A stretch of DNA of 64,000 nucleotides from Viola odorata (Eukaryota > Streptophyta > Magnoliopsida > Malpighiales > Violaceae): contig OY829541.1 of the NCBI GenBank assembly GCA_963691705.1, positions 31,632,719 to 31,696,718 on the forward strand, written 5' to 3'. Positions within the stretch are counted from its first letter, which is position 1, and every line of letters begins with the position of its first letter. Position numbers and translations under genes: made by a program. Of the stretch, positions 44,646-56,528 are shown piece after piece. The notes beneath the pieces were generated by a model that was not told where the DNA came from, did not search any database, and saw only the letters and a list, made by a program, of their open reading frames with translations.

Positions 44646-46161
44646 CTAAATGGTGCTTTTATTGTATAGTCATTGACAAGATGGAAAAAAAGAGAAGAAT
44701 AGACACAAAGACTAGGACAAGTCGTGATGCACAAAGCCTGTGGAGAGGGCAAAATGATTGAAACAGATAGCAACGTAGCATTGAGAAAGTGTCGAGAGAC
44801 AGCCCACAGCAGCAAGCAACAGAAACGAGCATAGGATATAAGATAAAATCCCTGTATTGAAGCCATAAACAGTGACAAATGGATTGGTGGAGCTCACCCC
44901 TTTGTCCCCGCTGGAACCCACCAATGTTGCAGTTGCTTCCTCATATTTTGACTACTCTTAACTTACAAAGTGTATGCACAAACCCTTGTCTTCTAACGAC
45001 AAGTACATACACCTCATGTTTCGAAGTTATGAGTTTGAACAACTATAAGCTTATTTGTAAAAATACCGATTGTTTTGTACAATTTTGTACATCATACTCT
45101 TCTTCTCTCATAATCTCGCATGTCTTCTCAAACTCGCTACCATCAAGGAATAACTTAATTAACTTGCTCTACTTAACACTAAAAGAATCCTAAACTTCTT
45201 TTTCTTAAACTTAGATCTTTTGTTTGCTTGTTTGGTTTTAAAAATACTTAGTTATGTGAAGGGGGTGGGTGTAATGAGTGTTTAAGGATCCTATTCAATC
45301 ACCTGTGTTTCCTTTCCTATTTTGAAATGCTCAGTAACACAGATAAATTGAGGGAGAGTAACAAACCTATGGGTGTTTCTTGGCTATGCCCTGCTTCCTT
45401 TCCGTATCTGTAAAAAGTACACCAAACGTAGAGTTAACAAAAATTTAGACTATTTACAACAACGTAACAGTGACAAACGACGATGACTCAATCTAGAAAT
45501 GTCTGTCAGTCATCAGCTGATCGCATAGCACTCAGCAGATGACTTCACTTCTAAAATGTTGGACAAGTTTAATCTAACCTTTATGTTTCTTGGTTTGCAG
45601 CATCACATTGAACCTTACAGCTTGTTCAAATCCCACAATACCATTAAAGACGTAGTTGTACATCTTGTCTCTCTGTCATACTTGTAATTTGTGTTGAGAG
45701 ATCCTTCATATTGGTACAGTCCAACCATTGACAAAAAGGTACAACAACAGGATCACAGTAAATATGAAAAGAAAAGAGAGGATAGAAACAGAGATTACAC
45801 TTACAGAGTACCAGAACTCAGAACTATTTGTTAAAACAAAGAATTCACTCTTCAATCTAACGCCAAGAAGGTTGCATGAAGGTAACTTATTAATAACCTA
45901 TAAACTAATGCCAATGAGGATCACTTCAATTGAGATCAATCTGAGCGCAAAAAAAGAAAAAAACACATGGTACGCGGTTAGTTACCTCCATTTTCAGGTT
46001 CTCGATATGGCCACCAAATGCTTAACCACAAGTAACATTCTTCAAGACCCACGTAAACAGTGATTGGGATAAGCGGTAACATGAATGTAAGAGTAAGACC
46101 ACTTATTTGGAATGTTCACATAAGATTCACTTTGGGTTACAATGCGATATGTTAGTGTACC
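44646..46161. other. Intergenic DNA, 3' flank of the PPR gene
   Basis: No gene recognised; short ORFs lack family features. The right end is the 3' flank of the PPR gene on the minus strand. Confidence 0.5.
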
Positions 46162-46301
46162 TTAATTTGAAAGCTCAATCTAGCTTGTTCTAGCTTCTTT
46201 TACGCCCAGTAATTTAGCAGCTTCCCTCAATTTGCTTAGTTCATCCCACAATCCTAAGGTTGCATAAGTGTTTGAAAGCATAAAATATATCGAAGGGTCA
46301 T
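46162..46301 (-). pseudogene. C-terminal piece of the PPR gene
   Basis: The minus strand from 46301 reads DPSIYFMLSNTYATLGLWDE, then LSKLREAAKLLGVKEA, an in-frame TAG (46180-46182), and IELSN before TAA (46162-46164). This is the E-motif end of an E-class PPR protein, where SWIE is usual, so the TAG replaces Trp. It continues the protein that stops at 60064, across element 7. The short ATGAC at the junction is one copy of the target duplication. Confidence 0.8.
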
Positions 46302-46597
46302 TGTTGATACCCGAATTTTGACCCAATTAACTTAAATCGTTCATTTTTTTCGCTCATTCTTGATCGTATTTTTATTATTATTATTTCCGTTTATTTACTA
46401 TTTATTATCTTGTTTTCTTTTGTTTCATGTTACATAGTTTGTTTTGTATGTATTTTTCGTTCGAACTTTTATCGATTCCAATTAAAATTTCTCGTATCAT
46501 TGGATCGAACCACAAAAACTAATCATACCCATTTTTCACTTTCACTTTACTTTACATTACTTTACTCATTTTTCCTCTCCACCATCCGAACATCATC

Positions 46598-47925
46598 TTG
46601 ATGGTTGCCGAAACCGTAAAAAATAAATGAATGCAATTCGCCAAAGCTCATGTAAATAAAAACAGTAGCTAGTGGTAAAAGGTTCGTCCTCAGGGATTCG
46701 GTGGCAATTAATATTCTTTATAAATGACAAGACGAGTAACAGGTGGTAAATACCAATATTGATTGTTGTGTTGTAATTGTTTAAGAAACAGAAATAGCAT
46801 GAAACAGTAAAGAAAATGTGATATGTGTATGTGTTCAAATGTGGTAAAATTCCCAGTAAGGATTCGACGAAGCACATGAATTAAATTGATTGATCATAGA
46901 TTCAAGTGTTTTCAAGAACTAACTTATAGGTGGCTATAGAGACCAGGTGTTCACCTAAATCTCCTGCTCTCCTCCTAAACAAGACTAATAAAGAGACACT
47001 CTATTAGAAGTCCCTAACCAGTTTGACAATCCTAAGAGACACTCTATAGGATTTAATCAAACGATTGATAATTCACAGGGAGAGACCGATCCCAAGTCTG
47101 GGATAAAAATCCTATAAACCTGACTCTATTTGTTTTCTATTCCGATCCGTCAATCAGATAGTTGCCTTCGCATCTCTCTTTACAATGTAGACTCCAAAGT
47201 ATCAAGAGAAGACTGTATTTAACCAAATCCTATTTGTAGATGATCAGACTTCAAAAGGAATAAGATTAACTTGACATTTAATCAAAACAAACAGAGATAT
47301 AAGTTGTAATTTAATGGGCGCAATTAGATCTCACAATCAATTATTCATGGCAATAAATCCTTACAAGAAAAATAGAATTTAGTCAAGCATCATCATAATA
47401 AATAAATTAAAGAGATTATAAGCATAGAAGGAATTTAATTAATTAAAACAAAGAAACCAAACAGTGGTTTCTAAGGCAATGTTGTTGCTGCCAAAATCCA
47501 AGAAGAAAAGCCAATATTCTGGGGAAAGAGATGATAGTTTTCCTAGTGTAAGTTGGTTGCTATATATTAGCAATCAACCCAATAATTCAAATTTCAAAAA
47601 GAAATAAAATCTAACTAGATAAATTGTTTTAATCTCCTCCTAACAAAATAGGAGATTCTCTGACAATGAGACTTTCTCTGACAATGAGACTTTTAGCTGA
47701 CTGGACATAATTCTTCTAAAAAGAGAAGACAGCTGGCTCATTCTAACAACTTCAACTTCTGATTCAAAATAGCTCTCAACTTGGCGATTTCACCTCCTAA
47801 AGAATGTTTCGCTTCTCAGCAAAATAATCTGTAAAAAGGAGCGAAAAACCCAATAATCAGCAGTATCATCATCATAAAATAGGCGTAAAACGATAATGAT
47901 AACAAGACAATTGGCATTCAAACAA
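46598..47925. mobile_element. Unclassified 1328-bp insertion in the 5' LTR of element 7
   Basis: The other LTR gives the empty site: AACATCATC|ATCTCTTTCC. The insert starts TTGATGGTTGCC and ends GGCATTCAAACAA, giving at most a weak imperfect inverted pair. There is no convincing TSD beyond a possible ATC. It contains GGTTCGTCCTCAGGGATTCG but no recognisable protein. Confidence 0.75.
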
Positions 47926-49811
47926 ATCTCTTTCCTTTCAATTTTATTAAAAAAAAAACACTATCATCACACCCTCTTCCTTTTCCATTTTTTTCCACGG
48001 ATACCAACATTGGATTCCTTTTTCTTACCTCACCTCTCCCATTGTCAAAGGAGATGGGAGACACAATCCTGTCCTCTCCATTTTTTTTAAACGGAACCCA
48101 TTACTCCTCTCACACTCACGTTTACTCTCCCTCTCATTTTTTTTCTGAAGAAACCATCATAAAAACGGGACCAAAATTCACACTCTCCCCCCGGACAATT
48201 TTCCTTCTAAAATTCTCTCTCACTCTCGGCAAACTAAGCAAAGCAAGGCAAGTAATTCCCATCTCTTTCATTCTACACATTTAATTAATTATTTGCTGCC
48301 TCACCTCTATTTATTTTCTTGTTTTCCTGCATGTTTACTTCTTGCCGTTGCCACTGTGTCGACACCAGGGCTGCTGCTTTGCCGGAGCTTTCTTCCCACC
48401 GCTACTGCCGCCCCAAATTACCAAACCCAATCCCAATCCCCTCTACCAAATTAATCTTTCCCTCTGTCCAGTTAAATCCAAAGCTCCCCTGCCAAATCCA
48501 AAATCCATCACAAACTAATTAAATCAATCCCAATTAACCAAACCAATTAATCCATCTCTGCCAAATTACTAAACCCAGCCCCCATTAAATCCATCCAAGC
48601 CAAATTAAACCAAACTAATTCAAATCATCTCAGCCAAATCAATTAAATACGATTTTCCAAACTTAATTCAAACACTCACCCACTGTCGCTCCCCCACCGT
48701 CGCTGCTCACTGCCGCGCCTTCGCTGCCAATCGCCACTGTCAACCACCCATCGCCGTCAGCCGAACCGAGCACCCGTCAAAACCAGCAACCGTCAAATCA
48801 ACCATCTCTCTGGCCCTCCGGCTAAACCCAAACCAAATCAAAACCCGGCCCAATCTACCCTCACCGAACCTCCGACCTCCAGCGCCTCCGCCAATAGCTG
48901 CTGCCGCTCTTCCAGCACCGTCGCGCCTCCGCCGGCCACTACCCCGATCGCTGCTGCACCCAACGCTGCCCAGCCGCTGCTCACCACCAGTGCTTCCGCC
49001 CCTGTTCGCTACTTGGCCGGAAGAAACAAAAGAAAAGAGAGGAGGAGGCTACGGCCACCAAAGAAAGAAAGAATAAAAAACAAGGAAGAAGAGAATGCTG
49101 CAGCCCTAAAATGAAGAAGGAATAAAGAAGGAGGAGAGGGACCTTGTCGTTTGACAAGGAAAATGAGGGGGGTTGGGCTTCGGCCCAACCAAGGAAAGAA
49201 AAATGAAAGAATGGGTTGCGGCCCATGAGTGAAAAATAAAAGAAGTGGGCTGCGGCCCAAGCTTTTAATTAAATCACGGACTAACTCTTTCTTCGTTTTT
49301 TGCAGGTACCGAGTCTGCGATTACCATCCCGATTAAATGTTTTGCCAATTTCGATATCAGTGACATTTCTCTAAACTCGAGCTTTAGAGCTCACTACTCA
49401 TTCGTTAGAATTGTTAATTTAATTTATTGTTTATTCGTATGCATGTTATTTAGAATCGTTAGAATTCTAATTAATCTGTTTACATGATGATAATGCGAAT
49501 GAATATGTTTTAATTTTATGTTCGTTCGTATGCGGCTTTGACTCCACGAATAGATTTTTATTTATGCTTATGAACATGCGGTACGGATATGTGCTTATTT
49601 GCCTATTTTTTTGCTTGCATGTTCGTCATGATGATGTTTGACGAGTTTGATGGAGCTCGACGAGGAGTTCTATGTTCATTCCCAATTGCGGAGCTCGAAT
49701 GAAGGATTTAATCGTTGTATTTATTTGTGAATTTGTAATTAATTTGTAATATTAATTTGCAATATTTATTTATTTTATTATTAATTATTGCCACTAATCA
49801 TTGATATGCAG

Positions 49812-49826
49812 GTAAAGCTCGTCCAG
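49812..49826 (+). other. Candidate 15-bp micro-exon in the LTR of element 7
   Basis: TATGCAG|GTAAAGCTCGTCCAG|GTATG: an acceptor and a donor flank 15 bp. The same arrangement is kept in the other LTR near 58707-58721. An upstream TTTTTTGCAG|GTACCGAG (exon from 49306) is also kept. Splicing is known in Ogre transcripts; here it is only inferred. Confidence 0.3.
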
Positions 49827-51166
49827 GTATGTTTTCATTTTTCTCTTTTATTTTGGATAAATGTACTTCAATTTACTATTAATTGTATGCATGATTATTT
49901 AGAATTGTTAGAATTCTAATTAATCCGTCTGTATGAGAATTATTTTATATCAATAACTCCCTTTAAATAATTTCACTCGAATCGACCCTCGCTTGAATGA
50001 ACTAGGCTTAGTAATTACTCAATGTTTATTTTATTAAATGCATGAAATTTGAATAGGATTAGTAATAAACATCACGCTTTAATTTAATTGCATGAATCCT
50101 CAAAACTTCAATAAATCCCCACATATCAAAACGAATAAAATCAATCAAAGAAAACCAAACAAAGTAGTAATAAACATAGGATTTAAATCTTTTCCAATAA
50201 CTTAGGGCTTCTCTAAAATTATTGGATAGTAAATCACCAAAGAGAATAATCACTTGAAAGCGAAAAGATAGTAAATGGGCCTTAAGCCCAACTCATAGAA
50301 AATACCTCCATATTTTTAATCCCTCTTATCTTTAGAGACCCCCTCCTAAAATGCGATTAAATCTTTAATGTTGAATGATCATTTAAATTATGCGTGTTTC
50401 GTGTGCGGCTCCGTCTCCACGAATTTATGCTTATCTTGATGAATGTGTATCGTGTGCGGCTTCGACCCCATGATTGTATTTTTAATTAATGTTATCTTGA
50501 CGAACGTGTTATGTGCGCGGCTTCGACCCCACTCCCCGGTTTTTTCTCTTTTCAACGTGTTTTCTCGCATTCATATAAACGGTACTTTGCTAGTCTATGC
50601 ATGCTTAGAATCACCTAGTAAATAGGATTATCATATGCATAGGCCCGGTGATGAAAGTGGCGTCGCTTTGGTAAAGATTAATAAAACGGTAGTAATCTCA
50701 CCAATTTTGTATGTAATCGGACTAATTTTGAACTTGGCTAAAAATAATCGGAATAGATATGAAACCAACCCTTTTATTTTCTTAGAAGATTAAAATGTTA
50801 TTTTCTTTTAAACAACTCGACAATAATTAGGATTAAATCAATCAAACAGACCTAAGAACTAAAGCGATGATACCCCTCTGAGGGCCAAAATACTTGTTTT
50901 CAACATGATTTTTGAACACCTCTTTTTTAGAACCGGTAACCTTTTTAAGGATGAGACTCGGGTGCCTAACACCTTCCCGAGTCCATAAAACGACCCCGAA
51001 CCATCGTTCTCGGGTTTAGACCCTTTCTTTTTGTGCCTTAGTTTTTATTTTATTTTCTTATTTTTTCGGACTTTTAGGTTTCCCTAAACCTTAGAAAAAT
51101 AGGGTGGCGACTTCATTGTTATGTGAATTTCATTGCGTCCCGAATTTCGCTCGCGACGGTGCGACA

Positions 51167-51188
51167 GTTTGGCGACTTCACTGGGGAC
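51167..51188 (+). other. Primer-binding site of element 7
   Basis: TTTGGCGACTTCACTGGGGA begins one base after the LTR. It is the standard place for the tRNA primer. A similar GGTGGCGACTTCATTG lies about 65 bp upstream inside the LTR. Confidence 0.6.
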
Positions 51189-54100
51189 TTTAGGGTCGAA
51201 GCCGGAATTATTTATTCGAGGTGTTTATTTTTGTTATTTAATTATTTATTCGCTTTGATATCAATTGTTGTATTCTCACACGCATTTCATGCATAATGCC
51301 CTACCGCCAGGCCCTTCCCAAATAGGATTAGGTGGGTAGTAGTGAAGTCCTGGGGCACATGTTCCAGTAAGCTTTCATGAACCCCAAACTCGGACTTGAA
51401 CCCCTAAATGGATTGAGCGCCCCGGATCCTTTTATGATTCGGTAAACGCTCTCGTATCCATTTACTGAGGGACCACTTTTTGGTATCGTCCAGGAGCCTT
51501 TCAGCCAGTTAGAAGTAGTTGAAATTACCCCAGCACGTGCATCATGGTTGTGTGTATATATGTTCCAATTTGCTTCATTATTGCCATGATATATCGCATG
51601 TATATTTTCCAACCTGCTTCATTATTGTCGTTGCTCTCCATATTCTCTCAATTTATTGAATTTATTCTTTATTATTACTTTCATTAAATCACCTTTTATT
51701 TATTATTATTCAATTCAGATACTACTGATTAGTATTAATTTTCTTAATACTTCCAGAATCATGGTATGACAAAGAGTTTGGTGGAATTGCTTTCCTCTCA
51801 CATGTCCACTCATCAAGGAGCATTAATTACATATCTAGTTCAATATGTTTTTGTAGCTAGTGATGAGTTGTAATTATTTTTGACACCGTTGTCGGAGAAT
51901 GATTTATATCATAATCAAAACGAAAACCACATATTTTGTATTACTGTATAGTTTTCATTATACTTATTTACACTTTTTTGTTTATAACCAGGCTTGGAGA
52001 AGACAAACTAAATCCTCGGGGTCCAAAAAACTCTCATTTTGATTAGTCATAATTTGTCTTGCCCAAGACACAGAACCGCCAAAAAAGGTGAAACTAAGCC
52101 GGAGCTTATCAAGTGGTCTCCCTTGATTAGTCATAATTTGTCTTGCCCCCAGACACAGAACCGCCAGAAAAGATGGAATTAAAGCGTGTCAACTACTTCG
52201 CTTTGCTCAGATCACCCTAACACTCCAACATCCCGACACCGTACCCAATGGATATTTCTCAAATATCAATATCATTAATCCTTTAGCACATGCATGAATT
52301 TGATGCTACTAATGGATTGTATTTCGTATCTTGACAGGGATGATCCATGGGTGATTGAGAAGGAGAAAATTAAGATTTGATTCCAATATCGTCATGAACC
52401 CGAGTCAGAATTTGAATCATTCCGCGGTTATCTTCATAACGCCTTGCTAGAAAAGGGAGATTCCATAACTTATTAATTATATTGATCATTTTTTTCTTGA
52501 ATCACCCTTCATTCTAACCGTTTGTTCTTTATTTTGCAAGAACCTGATTCATAATTTGAATCATGTCATGGTTATCTGCATAACGCCTTGCCAGAAAAGA
52601 GCCCGAGTTAAAGTTTGAATCAAACCGTGGTTACCTGCATAATGCCTCACTAGAAAAGGGAGAGTTTAAAACCTATTGATTACATTGTCCATTTTTCCTA
52701 AATCGCCCTTCAATCCTACCCATTATTTCCCCTTATTTTTGCAGGAACTCGAATCCTACTATGGTTACTTGCATAGTGCTCATCGAAACTAAGGAATCCT
52801 CCTCTTATCAACTCTTGCATGACCATCTTGTGTACCTTCACTGCCCTGCCGTACGTATCAGGGAGTTCATTAACCATTCTACGCTGGGGGCAACCTTTTG
52901 GAAATATCTCGCTCTCATCCATTGCGGCGGCTCAGTTCCCCCTATTTTCATCCTTTGCGGCCACACCCTGTTGTCCTCTTTACATCATCATTCAAACTTT
53001 ACGGTGCCCTCGCCCTGGTTTCAATCTACATTCCTACATGAACATCGCAGTAGGCATCAACGTCAGAGTGAGGTTTATATTCATATTTCCGCAGCAGCAC
53101 CTTGCGCCGACCTCAGCACTAGCCGCACCCATCCAGAGAAGTCCATTTACCTCTCTACCTCTTTAATTTTTTTACAATCATTCATTCCCATATTGGGGGC
53201 AATTCTTTCTTAATTATTCATAAAATTCTTGTGAGTGGTCATGCCCTCACGTTTCCCCCAAAATTTTCAAACCTTCCTTAAATTGAGCATGTCCAACATG
53301 TTTCTGCATCATGGATAACTTGTGCATCCATTTGAAAATTATATGACATACATGATCTCGCCTGCTAGCTCTTATATCTACAACATGTTTTAGATGTAAG
53401 CAGTCACAAACGCATCCCTGTGAGTATTTTGGGCCTTCACGCCATACTTCTTTCATGAGTGCAAATGCTAAACTAAGTGCTAGTTAGATTTGCATAATAT
53501 CCAGGGTACATGCACCATTAGCCGTGGGATAGCAGTAAAATGACATTGGACTTTGCTCTTTCTTCCATTTTCTTTTATATATAAGACAATGAACAGTGCT
53601 AGACTGAGATTGCTAACTGGGGGCAAGGTGCACAATGAGTGCAGTTTGCAAAAGAAGAAAGAAGAAATCCTTGAATATTGATGGTCGGCACTGGAAGGAC
53701 GCCGAGAAGAGCAAGAAATGAAGGCCTCTGCCTTAAACCAAGACCAAGGAAAGCCAGCACGAAAATGGTACTTGCTCTGCTTGCTGATGTATTTTGTGTT
53801 AGAATAAAAAGAAAAAAAAAACAAAAAGAAAAAAAAAAAAAAAAAGAGAAAAAAAAAAAAAAAAAGGAAAGAAAAACAGAAGCAAGTACGAAAAAATGGC
53901 TCCAGGTCAATCTTCCGAAAGGAGAAAAGTGAAGGCTATTTCCCCATAACGACCAAGGCAGGGGTGGTACACAGGAGTGACAATTAGTCCGACCAGTCTC
54001 AGACCCATGAAAAACCTCATCGTCTAGGGTTCACCGAGATTCAAAGACTTAGAACCCAGTTGTATTCAAACAATAAATTGTGGACCTCTTAAGGGAAAGT

Positions 54101-54934
54101 TTCAGGGCATCACCAAAGTAATCAAAGAGTGTTCCCGATGAAGATCAAAGAACCTGGGCGTTTTGCCCTCAAAACGACCAAGGAGGAGCATATCCAACAT
54201 CTAAGCATTGCGCCCTCAAAGTGATAGTGGGAAGAAGCATCCCCAGCAAGACTGAAGGACTTGTGCACTTTGCCCTCACTGTGGCCAATCAGCAGGCCCT
54301 GTTCTTTAAAGAAAATATATTCACTTCTTCTCCCCGCAAAGTCCTTTCGATTATTAGAATGCCCATGCATGTGCATCTTTATCTGAAGTTTATTCACTCG
54401 GATTGACATTGCAAATCTGACTGTATGCTATGTTGCTGCATTTCTATGAGTGTAAACACATAGCCTTATTCCTGAGTGTGAGTGCAAACACTAATATCTG
54501 GTAAGGATTGCTTACGTCTACATGTTGTGGGAAAGTCTTGTCCTTGAGGTCGTTATCTCCTGGGCAAGATGCGGATGCTTTTCTAGACTTGTATCAAGCA
54601 TGCTTATATGATAGAAAATGGATGACATGTTCTCCAGAAATGCATAAACTTGTTGAACCTTCTCTTGATAGGGAAGTTGCTTTTATAAAATACTGGGGGC
54701 AAACCTTTCGGTAGTGTGGGAATACTTTCATATACAACATACATGATTTGATTGTTTCCATTTATCATTTGCTCTATATTTTTTCCATCCACTGCTGCTT
54801 CGTGTTTGTTTCCTCCTTATCTGCAGGATACAGATATGTTTCGGTGGAATCTCACATTATGATCAATTTCCACCAATAAATCCATCCAATAAACGTCTGA
54901 ATGGAGCACGTTGCCACTCCACCTTTCAAAAAAA
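51189..54934 (+). other. Non-coding interior of element 7
   Basis: No gag, protease, RT or integrase motif was found on either strand. It contains a partial duplication (GATTAGTCATAATTTGTCTT at 52040 and 52126), three diverged repeats with GTTATCTGCATAACGCCTTG-type segments (about 52420-52640), and an A-rich tract at 53806-53870. Confidence 0.6.
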
Positions 54935-55640
54935 TCGTGTGGAGGTTCAAACCCCACCTTGCAAAAATCATGTGGCGGTTCAAGCCCCACCTCTCAAGAA
55001 ATCGTGTGGAGGTTCAAAAAACCCCACCTCTCAAAAGAAATCGTGTGGAGGTTCTAAAACCCCACCTTACAAAAATCGTGTGGCGGTTCAAACTCCACCT
55101 TACAAAAAAAATCGTGTGGAGGTTCTAAAACCCCACCTTTCAAAAATCGTGTGGAGGTTCTAAAACCCCACCTTTCAAAAAAAATTGCGTGGCGGTTCAA
55201 ACCCCACTCCTCAAAAAATCGTGTGGAGGCTCAAACCCCACCTTGCAAAAATCATGTGGCGGTTCAAGCCCCACCTCTCAAGAAATCGTGTGGAGGTTCA
55301 AAAAACCCCACCTCTCAAAAGAAATCGTGTGGAGGTTCTAAAACCCCACCTTACAAAAATCGTGTGGAGGTTCTAAAACCCCACCTTTCAAAAAAATCGT
55401 GTGGAGGTTCAAACCCCACCTTGCAAAAATCATGTGGCGGTTCAAGCCCCACCTTTCAAAAAAATCGTGTGGAGGTTCAAACCCCACCTTGCAAAAATCA
55501 TGTGGCGGTTCAAACCCCACCTTTCAAAAAATCATGTGGAGGTTCAAAAACCCCACCTCTCAAAAGAAATCATGTGGAGGTTCTAAAACCCCACCTTGCA
55601 AAAATCGTGTGGAGGTTCAAAAACCCCACCTTTCACAAAA
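54935..55640 (+). repeat. Tandem array, about 20 units of 33-40 bp, in element 7
   Basis: The unit is close to GTGGAGGTTCAAACCCCAC plus CTTNCAAAAATC. Length varies by runs of A. Each unit holds a short hairpin: GTGG(A)GGTT pairs with AACCCCAC. Open frames across it (WRFKPHL repeats) come from the repeat and are not taken as genes. Confidence 0.9.
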
Positions 55641-55740
55641 TCAAGTGCTTTGAGACTTACTAACATGGATGAGGGTGATCCTCTCAAAACTAGTGAATGT
55701 TGATGCTGTCAAGAGGAATTTAAGCTTTGTTTTGCAGAGC

Positions 55741-56262
55741 ATCAACGTTCGTGACTGCGATAGCCTCACCCGATTATCTTTACATTTCTGCATCGTCCGT
55801 GACTGCGATAGCCTCGCCCGGATATCTTTACAGTTTCAGCATCATCGTCCGTGACTGCGATAGCCTCGCCCGGATATCTTTACAGTTTCAGCATCAGCGT
55901 TCGTGACTGCGATAACCTCGCCCGGATATCTTTACAGTTTCAGCATCAGTGTTCGTGACTGCGATAGCCTCACCCGGATATCTTTACCTTTCAGCATCAG
56001 TGTTCGTGACTGCGATAGCCTCGCCCGGATATCTTTACCTTTCTGCATCAGTGTTCGTGACTGCGACAGCCTCGCCCGATCATCTTTACCTTTCTGCATC
56101 AGTGATCGTGACTGCGATAGCCTCGCCCGGATATCTTTATCTTTCTGCATCAGTGTTCGTGACTGCGATAGCCTCGCCCGGATATCTTTACATTTCTGCA
56201 TCGTCCGTGACTGCGATAGCCTCGCCTGGATATCTTTACATTTTCCGCAAGCCGTCCGAGTG
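55741..56262 (+). repeat. Tandem array, about 10 units of 50-55 bp, in element 7
   Basis: The unit is close to CGTGACTGCGATAGCCTCGC then CCGGATATCTTTAC and a variable TTTCTGCATCAGTGTT joint. Further related half-units (TTTCCGCAAGTCGTCCGAGT) extend to about 56330. ORFs on both strands are repeat-driven. Confidence 0.9.
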
Positions 56263-56512
56263 GAGGTAACTTTACATTTAAGCCATTTATATTTCCGCAA
56301 GTCGTCCGAGTCGAGGTAAGCTTACCTTTTCACAAATTACAGTTATGCATCATGGTGTCCGAGTGGAGCCATCTTCTTTCGTTCGCTTATAAGAGTTATG
56401 CCTTGCAATGTCTAGGACATGTTCATTTTTGCATTTAGAATACTCGTGGTACTGGGGCAACCATCTTTAATGCTCATCAAAAATTTAGTTACACTTTATT
56501 TTTAATAAGACA

Positions 56513-56528
56513 TTAAAGAGGGGGCAAC
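56513..56528 (+). promoter_or_regulatory. Polypurine tract of element 7
   Basis: AAAGAGGGGGCAAC lies immediately before the right LTR. It confirms plus orientation. Confidence 0.7.

Larger units (their letters stand above)
46302..51166 (+). repeat. 5' LTR of element 7 (4865 bp including a 1328-bp insertion)
   Basis: It matches 56529-60063 over its whole length apart from the insertion at 46598-47925, a short segment near 49145-49165, and scattered changes. It has a GC-rich part (48660-49010), a GGGCTGCGGCCCAAGC palindromic segment, and splice-like sites near 49305 and 49811. Confidence 0.9.

Noticed and set aside
45728..46063. ORF of 111 codons as a gene
   Set aside because: No recognisable features, low complexity, and located in the 3' flank of the PPR gene.
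46598..47925. Helitron assignment for the insertion
   Set aside because: Ends are TTGATGG and AAACAA, not TC and CTRR, and no terminal hairpin was seen.
48319..49260. Ala/Pro- or Ser-rich ORFs in the GC-rich LTR segment
   Set aside because: Present in both LTRs with frame-changing differences; no conserved domain.
53678..53932. Lys/Glu-rich ORF
   Set aside because: Produced by an A-rich tract (53806-53870).
54935..55640. CRISPR-like array
   Set aside because: Plant DNA; units are directly tandem with no unique spacers.
54901..55663. Long ORFs of WRFKPHL-type repeats as a repeat protein gene
   Set aside because: Open in several frames only because the unit lacks stops; lies in the non-coding interior of element 7; unit lengths vary out of phase.
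55903..56319. Overlapping ORFs on both strands (about 100-140 codons)
   Set aside because: They translate a tandem repeat; no family features.
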